A DNA stretch of 64,000 nt from Flavicella marina (lineage in GTDB: Bacteria; Bacteroidota; Bacteroidia; Flavobacteriales; Flavobacteriaceae). Positions 1 to 10,112 of this stretch are shown here, piece by piece. The DNA lies in contig NZ_VYVA01000002.1 of assembly GCF_009193215.1 (NCBI RefSeq), forward strand, positions 62,001 to 126,000, given 5' to 3'. The notes below the pieces were generated by a model that worked only from the letters and a program-made list of their open reading frames with translations, searched no databases and was not told the origin of the DNA. The first letter of the stretch is position 1, and each line of letters opens with the position of its first letter. The position numbers were made by a program, and so were the translations under genes.

Positions 1-131
1 AAATGTTTTTCATTCTTAAAACGTAAAGGTTAAATAAATTAACAGATGTTAATTACTAGCTAATATAAAATAAATTTTTAAAGATGTAATTTAAAATGAG
101 GCTACAACTTGTTTTCTGTTGTTAAGCATCA

Positions 132-830
132 TTAATTTTTTTTATAATTACTTAAAATATTGATGTCGTTCGCTTCCATTATTTGACCTAAAAACTTTAT
201 TGTCATTCGAATATCTTCTTTAGAAATAAGATATGTATTGAATTCATCATTATAATCGTAATAAACGACAAGGTCTAATTTTTTTACTTTGAATATTTTT
301 ATTTGAATGTCTTTTAGGTTGACATATTCGGCTTTCTCCAATTTTTTTGTTTTTTTATTGAAGTATGCCAAACCTTTGCAATCCCCTAAATAGCGAAACC
401 TCTTGGGTAATGATTTTTTATCATATTGAAAAGTGATTACAATTTCGTTATCTGTATCTTTTTCTATTCTCCAAGAATTGTCGTCTATCGTTCCGTTAAC
501 TTTGTCTTTTGTGTTGTGTGTTTTGTCGAAGGTACGCAGTTGTTTTTTAGTAGGTTCTTTGCCATTTTCTTTTAAGAGTATCCATCTTTTCCCCACTTCT
601 TGAGTAGCATCAAATTTTGCTATTTGTATGGTTGTTTTACCTCCTATTACATTGGTTGTATTAACATCAAACGAATACTGAGCATCAGAATCTTTTAAAT
701 TTTCTAACAAAAAATTTTCATCAAAATGGTATTCTTTTAGTGTTTTTAAAACTTCTGACTTTTGTGCTGTTGCAATGAAAGTTACAAGAGACAACAAGAA
801 GATACAAGCGTTTTTCATATTGGATTTCAT
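132..830 (-). CDS. Hypothetical secreted protein, 232 aa
   Basis: I do not recognise a family. The protein begins with a hydrophobic stretch (MKNACIFLLSLVTFIATAQ from residue 5) that reads as a Sec signal peptide ending at an Ala-x-Ala-Gln type site, so export to the periplasm or surface is likely. The rest is polar and Lys-rich with alternating beta-like segments, for example AYFNKKTKKLEKAEYVN near residue 155. Two starts are possible, ATG at 830 and ATG at 818, and the second places the signal peptide at the very N-terminus. It stands alone, downstream of and co-directional with the DUF2721 gene, but a hairpin at 876-898 separates them. Function is unknown. Confidence 0.7.
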   Translation of the reverse strand: MKSNMKNACIFLLSLVTFIATAQKSEVLKTLKEYHFDENFLLENLKDSDAQYSFDVNTTNVIGGKTTIQIAKFDATQEVGKRWILLKENGKEPTKKQLRTFDKTHNTKDKVNGTIDDNSWRIEKDTDNEIVITFQYDKKSLPKRFRYLGDCKGLAYFNKKTKKLEKAEYVNLKDIQIKIFKVKKLDLVVYYDYNDEFNTYLISKEDIRMTIKFLGQIMEANDINILSNYKKN

Positions 831-875
831 TTTTACCTAAAAGATAGGAAAAATTCATAAAATAGAAAACAGTAA

Positions 876-898
876 AATCCCTTCGATAGAAAGGGATT
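876..898 (-). terminator. Intrinsic terminator after the DUF2721 gene
   Basis: An 8-bp perfect stem (AATCCCTT / AAGGGATT) with a 7-nt loop begins 12 bp past the stop codon of the 911-1306 gene. On the minus strand it is followed by TTTTACTG, a short and imperfect U tract. It separates the DUF2721 gene from the secreted-protein gene. Confidence 0.55.
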
Positions 899-910
899 GT
901 TTAGATGTCG

Positions 911-1306
911 TTAGTTGTTTTCTATGTCACTTATATGGTGTTCTAGTGCTTTTACTGAGATTTGTATTTCAACAATTAAAAAAGCCAAAGATATAATGAG
1001 CAATACCAGTGCAATTCCGAACACCCAAACTGCTAAAAGATTAAGTTCAATATAAATCAAAAACATCGTAAGTACGCATAACAATAAACTGCTAATACCA
1101 AAAATTTGCATTGACCTTGTCAAGTAAAGACGCTGTTTTATGTTTTTAATCTGTTTTATGAGCACGCTATCTTTGTTTTTTAAGTAGGTGTCATGCAAAC
1201 TCCGAACCACTGTTGCATAGGCTAAAAACCGATTGGTGTAGGCCAACATGATCAAAGAGATTGCAGAAAATAGTAGAGCGGGTGTTGTGAGTGTTAATTC
1301 TTTCAT
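911..1306 (-). CDS. DUF2721 family membrane protein, 131 aa
   Basis: The N-terminus (TTPALLFSAISLIMLAYTNRFL) matches the pattern I associate with DUF2721, a family of small integral membrane proteins of unknown function. Three hydrophobic segments are visible at about residues 7-30, 68-88 and 92-113, with a basic cytoplasmic-looking loop rich in Lys/Arg between the first two and an acidic C-terminal tail (HHISDIENN). It starts at an ATG and appears monocistronic: a 126-bp gap lies upstream and a terminator hairpin directly downstream. The family call rests on memory of the motif, not on a search. Confidence 0.72.
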   Translation of the reverse strand: MKELTLTTPALLFSAISLIMLAYTNRFLAYATVVRSLHDTYLKNKDSVLIKQIKNIKQRLYLTRSMQIFGISSLLLCVLTMFLIYIELNLLAVWVFGIALVLLIISLAFLIVEIQISVKALEHHISDIENN

Positions 1307-1432
1307 TGAAACAAAGTGTTTTACTTTTTCTAAATTAAGAAGTTATTTACACATAACACACAATTGATCAATTCAAATTGTAATTTTTTTTATAGAATAA
1401 TGAATTCTAATCTCTCATAGGGTAGTTTTCCT

Positions 1433-2893
1433 CTATAGTTTAAGCGTATCAAGTAAATAGGATGCTCCCTTTTGGTCGATAATCCAAATCTCTAGGGTAG
1501 TAGCGTCGTTTTTCAGTTTTATTTTTTTATCTAAAACAAAAGATTTCAATGGATTTACTTCACAAAGTTTTATTTGCTTGGTTGTGTTGTCTTTGTTACT
1601 GATTTTTAACACAGCTTGTCCAGATCTAAACACACCGTACTTACCAGTTATTTTTTTAGATTTTGAAGTATATTCAAGCTTTTGTGTGATTACACCTGTG
1701 CGGTTTACATCTAATATTGGTAGTGAAGCAATTTTAGCAGCAGCTTGAGTTTCTTGGTATTCAAAACTTTGTCCTGGTGCTAGGGTGTGAATAGGAGTTC
1801 TAACTTCCGTTTCTAGATATCCCGTTTCTAACGCACTGTTATAGATAGACACATTGATGTTTTCTTCATAAGTTTTTGTTTTGTCTAGGGGTTCAAAAAG
1901 TTTCACAAATGCCGTCATGTTTGTCTTGTTGACAAAACCAACCCAAGGCTTGGAAGCGATGATGTGAAAACCAGCCATGATATAGTAGTCATAGTGGATC
2001 TCATAAACTCCAGGAGCAACCTCTCCTGTCCAATTGGTACCGATATTGTCGTATTTTTTGATGTGTTCTGGATTTTTTCTGTCTAACGGCATTCTGTTTC
2101 TATTCACAAAGTTCCAGTGATTTTTTGCCGTTGCCATAATTTCATATGGTTTTCCATCATGTAGATTATCGTTAGCACTGAAAGGTATGTATGCTAAAAA
2201 ATTTTCACCATCCTCGAGTTCAGGAGCACTTCTAGATAGATGTTGACTCGTCATCATGAATCCTCTGTCAACAGTGTTTTTTCCTTTGTTGTGCAAAGAA
2301 TGTGTACTATGTACTAAAGAAGAATGAGCTTCTAATTGTAGACTTCTCTTGTATTGAATTTCCTCTTCAACTTCTTTTGGGTAGCTGTAAGATTTAGAAA
2401 TTCTATCGTAGGTAGGTACGGGCAATTCTTGAATTCCAGAAACAACCTCAATGGCTTTTTCACCAGAATCTTGCTCTTTGATTGTTGCGGTATACGGATT
2501 GTCTCCTAGCATCGCAGGTGGAGGCCAACGATTAGAACGCTCTCCATTTTTCTGAATAGCACAGTTGCTTACAGGTAATGGAACGATTCTATAACCCCCA
2601 AAATTTCTCCAATCTTTAGTTCCATTAACTTCTTCATTCGGCGCAAAAGATTTCCCAAAAAGTTTAGGATTTACCCATAAAGATTGGGCGTCTCCTAAGT
2701 TGTATTCTAAGATTCTTCCGGCAGCTTCAGGAACTATTGCTACACTCACAAACTCATTGCTAGCAACATAGATGTTTTCCCATTTCCAATTGTTATAGTT
2801 GTTTTCTATTCGTACATGGTTTTGTGCGATAAAACTGAAGGGGATACAAAGTAAAAGGTAAATAAAAAGGTTTCTTTGATTTGATGGTTGCAT
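1433..2893 (-). CDS. Secreted DUF4380-like protein, 486 aa
   Basis: A signal peptide (NLFIYLLLCIPFSFIAQ) follows the ATG at 2893. An in-frame TTG seven codons upstream (2914) is possible but unnecessary. The segment VAIVPEAAGRILEYNLG (about residues 50-66) resembles the start of DUF4380 and galactose-mutarotase-like folds, which sit on the sugar-binding beta-sandwich superfamily. The protein is long enough for one such domain plus a C-terminal beta domain. No catalytic residues can be named. It neighbours a small lipoprotein and a T9SS-exported beta-helix protein on the same strand, which weakly suggests a role with carbohydrates outside the cell. The alternative is simply an uncharacterised secreted protein. 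Confidence 0.6.
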   Translation of the reverse strand: MQPSNQRNLFIYLLLCIPFSFIAQNHVRIENNYNNWKWENIYVASNEFVSVAIVPEAAGRILEYNLGDAQSLWVNPKLFGKSFAPNEEVNGTKDWRNFGGYRIVPLPVSNCAIQKNGERSNRWPPPAMLGDNPYTATIKEQDSGEKAIEVVSGIQELPVPTYDRISKSYSYPKEVEEEIQYKRSLQLEAHSSLVHSTHSLHNKGKNTVDRGFMMTSQHLSRSAPELEDGENFLAYIPFSANDNLHDGKPYEIMATAKNHWNFVNRNRMPLDRKNPEHIKKYDNIGTNWTGEVAPGVYEIHYDYYIMAGFHIIASKPWVGFVNKTNMTAFVKLFEPLDKTKTYEENINVSIYNSALETGYLETEVRTPIHTLAPGQSFEYQETQAAAKIASLPILDVNRTGVITQKLEYTSKSKKITGKYGVFRSGQAVLKISNKDNTTKQIKLCEVNPLKSFVLDKKIKLKNDATTLEIWIIDQKGASYLLDTLKL

Positions 2894-3020
2894 TGTTTTG
2901 CTGTTTAGTTTCAATGCAAGATGGTCTATTTATTAAAAAAGAAGTAGTAGGATTTTATCCAAGACAGTACCTTTTTATGCGAAAAAATGACTCGAATCTG
3001 TATGGGTAAACAGAATTTTC

Positions 3021-3443
3021 TTAGTGCTTATAAAGTAAAGAGTCTTCAAAATCAGTTAAATTCAACTGTAATTCAGAACCATTAGTTTTTAAATTTGAAA
3101 TGTCAAAAATCAGTTCTCGAGTAAAATAAGCTTGGCACATTTCATCGTTTTTTAAAGATAATCGGACGTTTCTTTGGGGTGGAAAAGATTCTAAAATTTC
3201 TTCTGTGGCGTATAGATTAATTTCCCAAGAATCTCCGCTACACCCACTAGCACCAATTTCAATATAAAGACAATCTTCTTCGATTCTTGCATTATTGATA
3301 AAGATTTTATCATTGGGGGCTGATGTGTATAACTCACTATTTACTATTGCTGCTGTACCACATTTGGTTATGTTTTCTGAATCTTTACAAGAAATCAATA
3401 GCGTAAATAATAGGAGAGTTGTGAATTGAATAATAGCTTTCAT
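3021..3443 (-). CDS. Small lipoprotein, 140 aa, unknown function
   Basis: The N-terminus (FTTLLLFTLLISCKDSEN) is a lipoprotein signal peptide with a lipobox L-I-S-C at residues 16-19, so the mature protein should be lipidated at Cys19. The mature part contains four more cysteines (Cys28, Cys57, Cys68 and Cys103) in a short beta-rich domain, suggesting disulfides in the periplasm. It resembles many small Flavobacteria lipoproteins without named function. A 106-bp gap separates it from the downstream DUF4380-like gene, and the beta-helix gene upstream ends in a strong terminator, so it probably has its own promoter. Confidence 0.72.
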   Translation of the reverse strand: MKAIIQFTTLLLFTLLISCKDSENITKCGTAAIVNSELYTSAPNDKIFINNARIEEDCLYIEIGASGCSGDSWEINLYATEEILESFPPQRNVRLSLKNDEMCQAYFTRELIFDISNLKTNGSELQLNLTDFEDSLLYKH

Positions 3444-3526
3444 GGATGTAAATTTTAACCGAAAAGAGGATACATTAATATATGATAAATGTACGAAGAG
3501 TTTTTTTAGTTGGGGTTTCTAAAAAT

Positions 3527-3557
3527 AAATTCCCTCAAGATATACTTGAGGGAATTT
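3527..3557 (-). terminator. Strong intrinsic terminator after the beta-helix gene
   Basis: A perfect 13-bp stem (3527-3539 with 3545-3557) closes a 5-nt loop, and on the minus strand is followed by ATTTTTAG. It lies 37 bp downstream of the stop codon of the 3594-6092 gene. Confidence 0.85.
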
Positions 3558-3593
3558 GTTCCTATTCAAAAATATTTATTTTTATAAATTTAA

Positions 3594-6092
3594 TTATTTT
3601 TTAATCAATTTAAAGATGGTATCACCTTGTTTTACAGTATAATATCCACTTGGTAGGAAAGAAATATTTGCTGATTTTTGGTTTCCTTTTAATAGAACAA
3701 CTCCCATTACATCATAGATTACCCAATGCTCAGCGATACTAAAGTTTAACTGATTTGTAGCTGGATTAGGGTAGATGTATTTGCTAGTTTTAGAATTGAA
3801 ACCCTTGGCACTTAAAGTGCTGTCTGTAATATCTACAAAAGCTGTTTTTGTTACATAACTTGTAGCTGCATTTCCACCTACAGGTCTCAGTGAAATGGTT
3901 ATTTTGTAATCTTGGTCACTTGCTGGTAATGCGCTCAAGTCGATATTTAGTGTTGCTTTTTTGTTTGCTCCAGATTGTATTGTAACTCGATCATTACCCA
4001 ACCAAGTACCCGTGGGAGAGTGTAGAACTCCAACAAGTTGATTTTCTGAATCTGAACTATAATTTACATCTACTAGAATATTTTGTGTTTTACTAAATTC
4101 ACTTGGAAGATTTCTAAAACTAATAGCAGGAGTTAAGAGATTACTTGTTAAATAATCACCATCGTTAAAATTCGAAGTGTCTATAGTAGACCCCACCTGT
4201 GGGAAATTTGTTCCACGTTCAATCGCACCAGCATCGGGAGCGTTACCCGAATATCCATCGGTAATTCCGTTGATGTTTCTTCCGAAATCAATTGGTCCAA
4301 CACCATTTTTAAGTCTAAAATCACCATTTGGCGCATCAACAAACAATGAACTCCCATTACCTGATGCCGTGTCGAAATTGTTAGAAAAACTCATTAGATC
4401 AAAGAGAGATCTTGTGTTTTTAGTTTCTTGATAATCAGCTTTGCTGTCGATAATATTATTCCAAAAACGAACATTTTCAACGTCACCTTCGTTGTCTCTA
4501 TTCCAAACACGAACCGCCCAATTGACATTCCATACCGTATTGTTGTAGTAATAACAATCCTTTATTTTCGCTTTTCTTGGGCCTAAATATGCAAATGTTC
4601 CATCTGGCACGACATCAGTAATAAAATTATAAATTAAATTATGGTGAACAGTATAATTATAACAACCTTCTAGGTAAAGCGCCAATACAAATTCTTTTAT
4701 TCCATCTGTTAGTGTATTGCAATCGTGAATTCGGTTGTATGCAATTTCAGAGCCTTTCATATCTAAAGGTATTCCCCAATTACTAGCATTCGTACATTGA
4801 ATAGAACCTGCATCTTGTCCCATTTTCATACAATCATATAAATCATTGTAGGTGATATTGATTTGTCCGTTGGTTCTGATATGAAATCTTCCTGATGCAC
4901 CAAATGTTGACTTTGTAACTACAGTTCCGTCACCGAAATTTTGCAATGAAGAAGTAAATTGACCAATCCATCCAATATCTTCGATTTTACATTCTTCTAC
5001 ACTATTATTTGTACCTCCATCAATATAGATACCATGCCCCCAACTATGAGCAACATAGCAATTCTTGAATTTGTTGTTGTTTCCTTTTACATAAATTCCA
5101 CCTTGTTGAGAAAATGAAACTCCATAACCTGATCTTGTGAAAAAAGATTGTATGTATTGAATAGAGCAATCTTCAATGAGTGTATTGTTGGTGTTGTTTA
5201 TATTTAACGAAGCTGCATGAATTGAAATTCCTTTCAATTTCACATTGTTTCGGTTGTTGAGTACGAAGGCCCACTTTCTCTTTTTAATAGAAATTTGTAA
5301 ATCATTTGGATTTTCACCAGCTGGTGGCATTAAATATAATTTGTTGTCTTTTTGAAACCATTCTCCCGCTTTATCTAGAGCATTCAAATGATAAATGAAA
5401 CCGAAACCTTTTCCACTATCTGTAAATATTTTTTCACTATTATCAATCCATCCTGAAGTAATAGCGTCAACAGTAAGATTTTTGCCAGAAGAAGCGGTGA
5501 TGGTTCCCATAGGATTGATCCATTTTTTTCCGTTGATTCCTCTAAAAACACCTCCTTTAAAGAAATTGTTAGGGAAACCGGTCATATTTGGGAAGTTTAC
5601 CTGACGACTTTTTTGACCTTTTACACCAGTAAAAACTTGACAGTCTTCGTACCCTGTTGACTTGTCTTCAGGCATCATCATTTCGTCTCCTAAATTATTT
5701 GGCCATCTTGCCATTCCTTGCCGTTTACCATTGATAAATAGCATCGTGTATTGAGATTCAGAACCTGGATAGTTTGTTTCGAATATGCCATTTCCTTGAT
5801 TACTCGCAGACCAACCAGTAACTATGTCAGCTCCTGTAACAATTACTTTGTCATTTTCGAAATTTGTGAATGTAACATTGTTTTTGGTAATGGTAATTTG
5901 TTCTCGATATACACCTCTTTTTATATAACAAATATCACCAGAGGCCATGCTGTTTGCTGCTTTTTGGATGGTTTTAAATGGACTGTTTACAGATCCGTTA
6001 TTTGTGTCTTTTCCATCTTTGGAAACATAAAAGTCATTTGCAAAAATGAATTGAGTAAAAATTAAACAATAGAGTAGGATATTTTGCTTCAT
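3594..6092 (-). CDS. T9SS-exported right-handed beta-helix protein, 832 aa
   Basis: A signal peptide (ILLYCLIFTQFIFA) is followed by DFYVSKDGKDTNNGSVNSPF, the usual opening of right-handed parallel beta-helix proteins (pectate-lyase-like and DUF1565-type). Residues about 20-620 contain many N-rich coils such as NNTNNTLIEDCSI and YIDGGTNNSVEECKI, typical of helix turns. The region around 640-760 looks like a beta-sandwich. The last 75 residues (YIYPNPATNQLNFS to KLIKK) are a type A T9SS sorting domain, so the protein should be exported through the outer membrane and anchored or released. A polysaccharide lyase or glycosidase role is plausible, but no catalytic residues can be assigned. It is monocistronic and ends in a strong terminator. 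Confidence 0.85.
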   Translation of the reverse strand: MKQNILLYCLIFTQFIFANDFYVSKDGKDTNNGSVNSPFKTIQKAANSMASGDICYIKRGVYREQITITKNNVTFTNFENDKVIVTGADIVTGWSASNQGNGIFETNYPGSESQYTMLFINGKRQGMARWPNNLGDEMMMPEDKSTGYEDCQVFTGVKGQKSRQVNFPNMTGFPNNFFKGGVFRGINGKKWINPMGTITASSGKNLTVDAITSGWIDNSEKIFTDSGKGFGFIYHLNALDKAGEWFQKDNKLYLMPPAGENPNDLQISIKKRKWAFVLNNRNNVKLKGISIHAASLNINNTNNTLIEDCSIQYIQSFFTRSGYGVSFSQQGGIYVKGNNNKFKNCYVAHSWGHGIYIDGGTNNSVEECKIEDIGWIGQFTSSLQNFGDGTVVTKSTFGASGRFHIRTNGQINITYNDLYDCMKMGQDAGSIQCTNASNWGIPLDMKGSEIAYNRIHDCNTLTDGIKEFVLALYLEGCYNYTVHHNLIYNFITDVVPDGTFAYLGPRKAKIKDCYYYNNTVWNVNWAVRVWNRDNEGDVENVRFWNNIIDSKADYQETKNTRSLFDLMSFSNNFDTASGNGSSLFVDAPNGDFRLKNGVGPIDFGRNINGITDGYSGNAPDAGAIERGTNFPQVGSTIDTSNFNDGDYLTSNLLTPAISFRNLPSEFSKTQNILVDVNYSSDSENQLVGVLHSPTGTWLGNDRVTIQSGANKKATLNIDLSALPASDQDYKITISLRPVGGNAATSYVTKTAFVDITDSTLSAKGFNSKTSKYIYPNPATNQLNFSIAEHWVIYDVMGVVLLKGNQKSANISFLPSGYYTVKQGDTIFKLIKK

Positions 6093-6440
6093 AATACGGT
6101 TTTTTAGATAATCGATAGATTACCTGTTAGTTATTAAAAAACCCTTATTGGAGAGACGTTGTTGTTATGTTCGATTAGTTTGCAAACTAATTGGTTAAGA
6201 ACATTTAAACAACTTAAGAGAGGTAGTTTGTTTAATTTTTATGATTTCAAGCAAAATAATAAAGCGTAAATATATAAATAATTTTAGAAAATAAAATATT
6301 ATAATTATTTTTTTGGTTTTGTACTGAGTTAAAAATCAACAACTTTATTAGATTCTAGAGTGCTTGTATTTATGAATAGTACTATTATAAAAAATCCCAC
6401 AAGTAATCTTGTGGGATTTTTATATGTTATTAATGAAAGA
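6093..6440. other. 348-bp intergenic region between the beta-helix gene and purL
   Basis: No coding sequence is seen here. It holds the purL terminator (6390-6421) and, to the left, a very AT-rich upstream region for the beta-helix gene. The stretch at 6170-6240 contains TTTG/TTTA-rich tracts, but I could not settle on one promoter. Confidence 0.6.
6390..6421 (-). terminator. Intrinsic terminator of purL
   Basis: A 14-bp perfect stem (6390-6403 with 6408-6421) closes a TAAT loop, with an A tract on one side and a T tract on the other. It starts 20 bp past the purL stop codon, and on the minus strand ends in TTTTTTATAATAG. Confidence 0.88.
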
Positions 6441-9400
6441 CTATTTCGTCAACCAATTTTTAGCATTGATAAATGCTTCTAACCATGGAGAAACTTCATC
6501 TTTACGTCCAACAGGGTAGTTCGCCCAGTTCCATTGAAAAATAGAACGTTCTATATGAGGCATCATCACTAAGTGACGACCATCATTTGAGGTCATCATT
6601 GCCGTGTTAAAGTCAGATCCATTTGGATTCGCTGGATACCCTTCATAACCGTATTTCGCAACGATGTTGTATTTCTCTTCGTTGTAAGGTAAGTTAAATT
6701 TACCCTCACCATGAGAAATCCAAACTCCTAATGTACTACCTGCTAATGAGTTTAACATCACAGAATTGTTCTCTTGAATTTTTACAGAAGTAAATCCACT
6801 TTCGTGTTTGAATGAATCGTTGTGACCCATTTTTGGTTTTTCTTCGTGATCAGGGTTGATCAAACCTAATTCAACAAACAACTGACAACCGTTACAAATA
6901 CCAATAGACAACGTATCTTCACGTTTAAAGAAATTGTCTAAGGCAGTTTTTGCTTTTTCGTTATACAAAAATGCTCCTGCCCAACCTTTAGCTGAACCTA
7001 AAACATCTGAGTTAGAAAATCCACCAACAGCTCCGATAAATTGAACATCTTCTAAATTTTCACGACCTGAAATCAAGTCGGTCATATGTACATCTTTTAC
7101 GTCGAAACCAGCTAAGTACATAGCATTGGCCATTTCTCTTTCTGAGTTTGATCCTTTTTCACGAATGATGGCAGCTTTAGGTCTTGGTTTTCTAGCGTCA
7201 AAACTAGGGAGTTTACCAGTAAACTGAGAAGGGAATTCGAACTGTAATGGTTGTTCTTTATAATTGTTAAAACGTGCAGTTGCCAAACCATTTGCAGTTT
7301 GCTTGTCATCTAATAAAAACGACGTTCCAAACCAAATATCGCGTAAGTATTCTATGTTGAAAATTTCAGTAGTATCACCATTTTTAATGGTCATTTCACT
7401 ACTTCTAATTGCATTTCCTAAAACGGTAAATTTAACTCCGTTTGCAGTTAAAATATTCTCAATTTCAGCGTCGTCTGATTGAATGATAACTCCACTATTT
7501 TCGGCAAATAAGGCTTTGATTGTGTCTGCTTCACCTAAAGCAGTGATATCAATATTAGCACCTAACATTTGTTGAGAGAAACACATTTCTAAAAGTGTAG
7601 TAATCATACCACCCCCAGAGATATCATGACCTGCCAAAATACGACCTTCTTTGATCAATTGTTGAATTGTATTGAAGGCTGATTTGAATTTTTCAGAATC
7701 GTTTATATTAGGACTATCGTTCCCTATACCAGCAATAGCTTGTGCAAAAGAAGATCCTCCTAATTTAAAACTGTCATTTGAAAAATCTATATGATAAATT
7801 TTGTTTTGTGCTCTTTTTTGGAATACCGGTTCTACAACTTTGTTGATGTCATTACAATGTGCAGCAGCTGAAATAATTACAGTACCCGGAGCAATAACCT
7901 CTTCATTAGGGTATTTTTGTTTCATCGATAATGAATCTTTTCCTGTAGGAATATTGATTCCTAGTTCGATGGCAAAATTAGAAACCGCTTCAACAGCATT
8001 GTACAAACGAGCATCTTCACCTTCGTTTTTACAAGGCCACATCCAGTTTGCAGAAAGAGAAACAGATTTTAAATCTTCTTCTAAAGGAGCCCAAACTAAG
8101 TTGGTCAATGATTCTGCAATGGCATTTCTAGATCCTGCTACTTCGTTTATCAAACTCGATACAGGCGCATGACCAATACTAGTTGCAATACCTTCTTTAC
8201 CTTTGTAATCTAAGGCCATAACAGCAACATCATTCAATGGCAATTGCAATGGACCTGCAGTTTGTTGTTTGGCAACTTTTCCACCAACACAACGATCTAC
8301 TTTATTTGTCAACCAGTCTTTACAAGCAACGGCTTCAAGTTGTAAAACGTTTTCTAAATACTCATGAATATTTTCTTGATCGTAGTTTAATTCTTTATAG
8401 TTACGAGCAGTGGTTGTATCATTCATAATAGTTTTTGGAGAACTACCAAACATATCTTCCATTGCTAAATCCATAGGTTTTTCACCTGTAGTAGCAGATT
8501 CAAAAGTAAATTGATTGTCATTGGTAACATCACCAACAGTGTACATTGGAGAACGTTCTCTTTCTGCAACTTTATTTAAGTAGTCGACATGCGCTTCATC
8601 GATCACCAATCCCATTCTTTCTTGAGATTCATTTCCGATAATTTCTTTAGCAGATAGGGTAGGGTCTCCAACCGGTAATTTGTCCAAGTTGATTTTTCCA
8701 CCTGTGTCTTCTACCAATTCTGACAAACAGTTTAAGTGTCCACCTGCACCATGATCGTGAATTGATACGATAGGATTTACATCGCTCTCAACCATTCCTC
8801 TAACAGCATTTGCCGCTCTTTTTTGCATTTCAGGATTTGAACGTTGTACCGCGTTTAACTCAAGTTGGCTGTCCATTCCACCAGTATCGGCAGAAGAAAC
8901 AGCAGCTCCACCCATACCAATTCGGTAGTTGTCACCACCTAGAATTACAATTTTATCACCTTCAGAAGGCGTGTCTTTTAAGGCTTGTTCGTTTTTTCCG
9001 TATCCAATTCCTCCGGCTTGCATGATTACTTTATCGAAACCTAGTTTACGAAGGGAATCAGTACTTGTCGTAGCTTCATCTGCTTCGAAAGTCAATAAAG
9101 AACCAGAAATTAAGGGTTGTCCAAATTTGTTTCCAAAGTCAGAAGCTCCGTTTGAAGCTTTGATCAAAATATCCATTGGAGTTTGGTACAACCAATCTCT
9201 CTCGTTCATTGTTTCCCAAGGTCTGTTTTGAGATAAACGTGAATATGATGTCATGTAAACAGCAGTACCAGCCAAAGGTAAAGAACCTTTACCACCTGCC
9301 AAACGGTCTCTAATTTCTCCTCCTGATCCGGTTGCAGCTCCGTTAAATGGCTCAACTGTTGTAGGGAAATTGTGTGTTTCCGCTTTTAATGAAATTACAG

Positions 9401-10112
9401 AATTGTAATCTTTCGTCTCGTAAAAATCTGGTTTGTCCGCAGACTTTGGTGCAAATTGCTCAACTTTTGGTCCTTTTACAAACGCTACGTTATCTTTGTA
9501 TGCAGAAACAATTCCATTCGGATGTGTTTCAGATGTTTTGCGGATTAATTTAAACAATGAAGTTTCTTTTTCTTCTCCGTCAATAACAAAGGTTCCGTTA
9601 AATATTTTATGGCGACAGTGTTCTGAATTGATTTGCGAAAAACCAAATACTTCAGAATCTGTTAATTTTCTTCCAATCTTAGTAGCAACGCTTTCTAAGT
9701 ATGCAACTTCTTCTTCACTCAAAGAAAGTCCTTCTTGTTGGTTGAAAGCTTCAATGTCTTCGATGTTTAAAACAGCTTGAGGTTTTACGTTGATTGTGAA
9801 AATCTCTTGATCTAAGTTGGTATACAATACCTGTAACATAGGATCAATTTCTGTTTCTTTTGAGTCTACTTTTTCAAATTCTTCAATTCTAATAATACCA
9901 TCAATACTCATGTTTTGAGTGATTTCTACGGCATTGGTACTCCAAGGAGTAATCATTTCTTTTCTAGGTCCTACAAAATACCCTTCTAAATTAGAAGCTT
10001 CAATTTGTGTAGCGTTACCGAAAAGCCATACTAATTTTTGAATGTTTTCTTGTGAAAGTTCTTTGGTTTGTACTGCAAATACTGTTGTATTGCGCTGAAA
10101 GAATAGAATCAT
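6441..10112 (-). CDS. purL: Phosphoribosylformylglycinamidine synthase, single-chain PurL, 1223 aa
   Basis: This is the large form of FGAM synthase, which converts FGAR, glutamine and ATP to FGAM in purine synthesis. The FGAR-binding N-terminal and linker parts come first (SEHCRHKIFNG near residue 160). Two AIRS-type ATP domains follow, with HDHGAGGHLNCLSELVED in the first and AGHDISGGGMITTLLEMCFS in the second. The C-terminal glutaminase has a nucleophile Cys in IGICNGCQLFVE and the His-Glu pair in MPHIERSIFQWN. I take the ATG at 10112 (MILFFQRNTTVF); the frame stays open another 19 codons upstream, but that extension is unlike the family. It is monocistronic with its own terminator. Confidence 0.96.
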   Translation of the reverse strand: MILFFQRNTTVFAVQTKELSQENIQKLVWLFGNATQIEASNLEGYFVGPRKEMITPWSTNAVEITQNMSIDGIIRIEEFEKVDSKETEIDPMLQVLYTNLDQEIFTINVKPQAVLNIEDIEAFNQQEGLSLSEEEVAYLESVATKIGRKLTDSEVFGFSQINSEHCRHKIFNGTFVIDGEEKETSLFKLIRKTSETHPNGIVSAYKDNVAFVKGPKVEQFAPKSADKPDFYETKDYNSVISLKAETHNFPTTVEPFNGAATGSGGEIRDRLAGGKGSLPLAGTAVYMTSYSRLSQNRPWETMNERDWLYQTPMDILIKASNGASDFGNKFGQPLISGSLLTFEADEATTSTDSLRKLGFDKVIMQAGGIGYGKNEQALKDTPSEGDKIVILGGDNYRIGMGGAAVSSADTGGMDSQLELNAVQRSNPEMQKRAANAVRGMVESDVNPIVSIHDHGAGGHLNCLSELVEDTGGKINLDKLPVGDPTLSAKEIIGNESQERMGLVIDEAHVDYLNKVAERERSPMYTVGDVTNDNQFTFESATTGEKPMDLAMEDMFGSSPKTIMNDTTTARNYKELNYDQENIHEYLENVLQLEAVACKDWLTNKVDRCVGGKVAKQQTAGPLQLPLNDVAVMALDYKGKEGIATSIGHAPVSSLINEVAGSRNAIAESLTNLVWAPLEEDLKSVSLSANWMWPCKNEGEDARLYNAVEAVSNFAIELGINIPTGKDSLSMKQKYPNEEVIAPGTVIISAAAHCNDINKVVEPVFQKRAQNKIYHIDFSNDSFKLGGSSFAQAIAGIGNDSPNINDSEKFKSAFNTIQQLIKEGRILAGHDISGGGMITTLLEMCFSQQMLGANIDITALGEADTIKALFAENSGVIIQSDDAEIENILTANGVKFTVLGNAIRSSEMTIKNGDTTEIFNIEYLRDIWFGTSFLLDDKQTANGLATARFNNYKEQPLQFEFPSQFTGKLPSFDARKPRPKAAIIREKGSNSEREMANAMYLAGFDVKDVHMTDLISGRENLEDVQFIGAVGGFSNSDVLGSAKGWAGAFLYNEKAKTALDNFFKREDTLSIGICNGCQLFVELGLINPDHEEKPKMGHNDSFKHESGFTSVKIQENNSVMLNSLAGSTLGVWISHGEGKFNLPYNEEKYNIVAKYGYEGYPANPNGSDFNTAMMTSNDGRHLVMMPHIERSIFQWNWANYPVGRKDEVSPWLEAFINAKNWLTK

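Noticed and set aside
7801-9780. Several long plus-strand frames opposite purL
   Set aside because: They are reverse-strand shadows of the strongly conserved purL gene and encode nothing recognisable.
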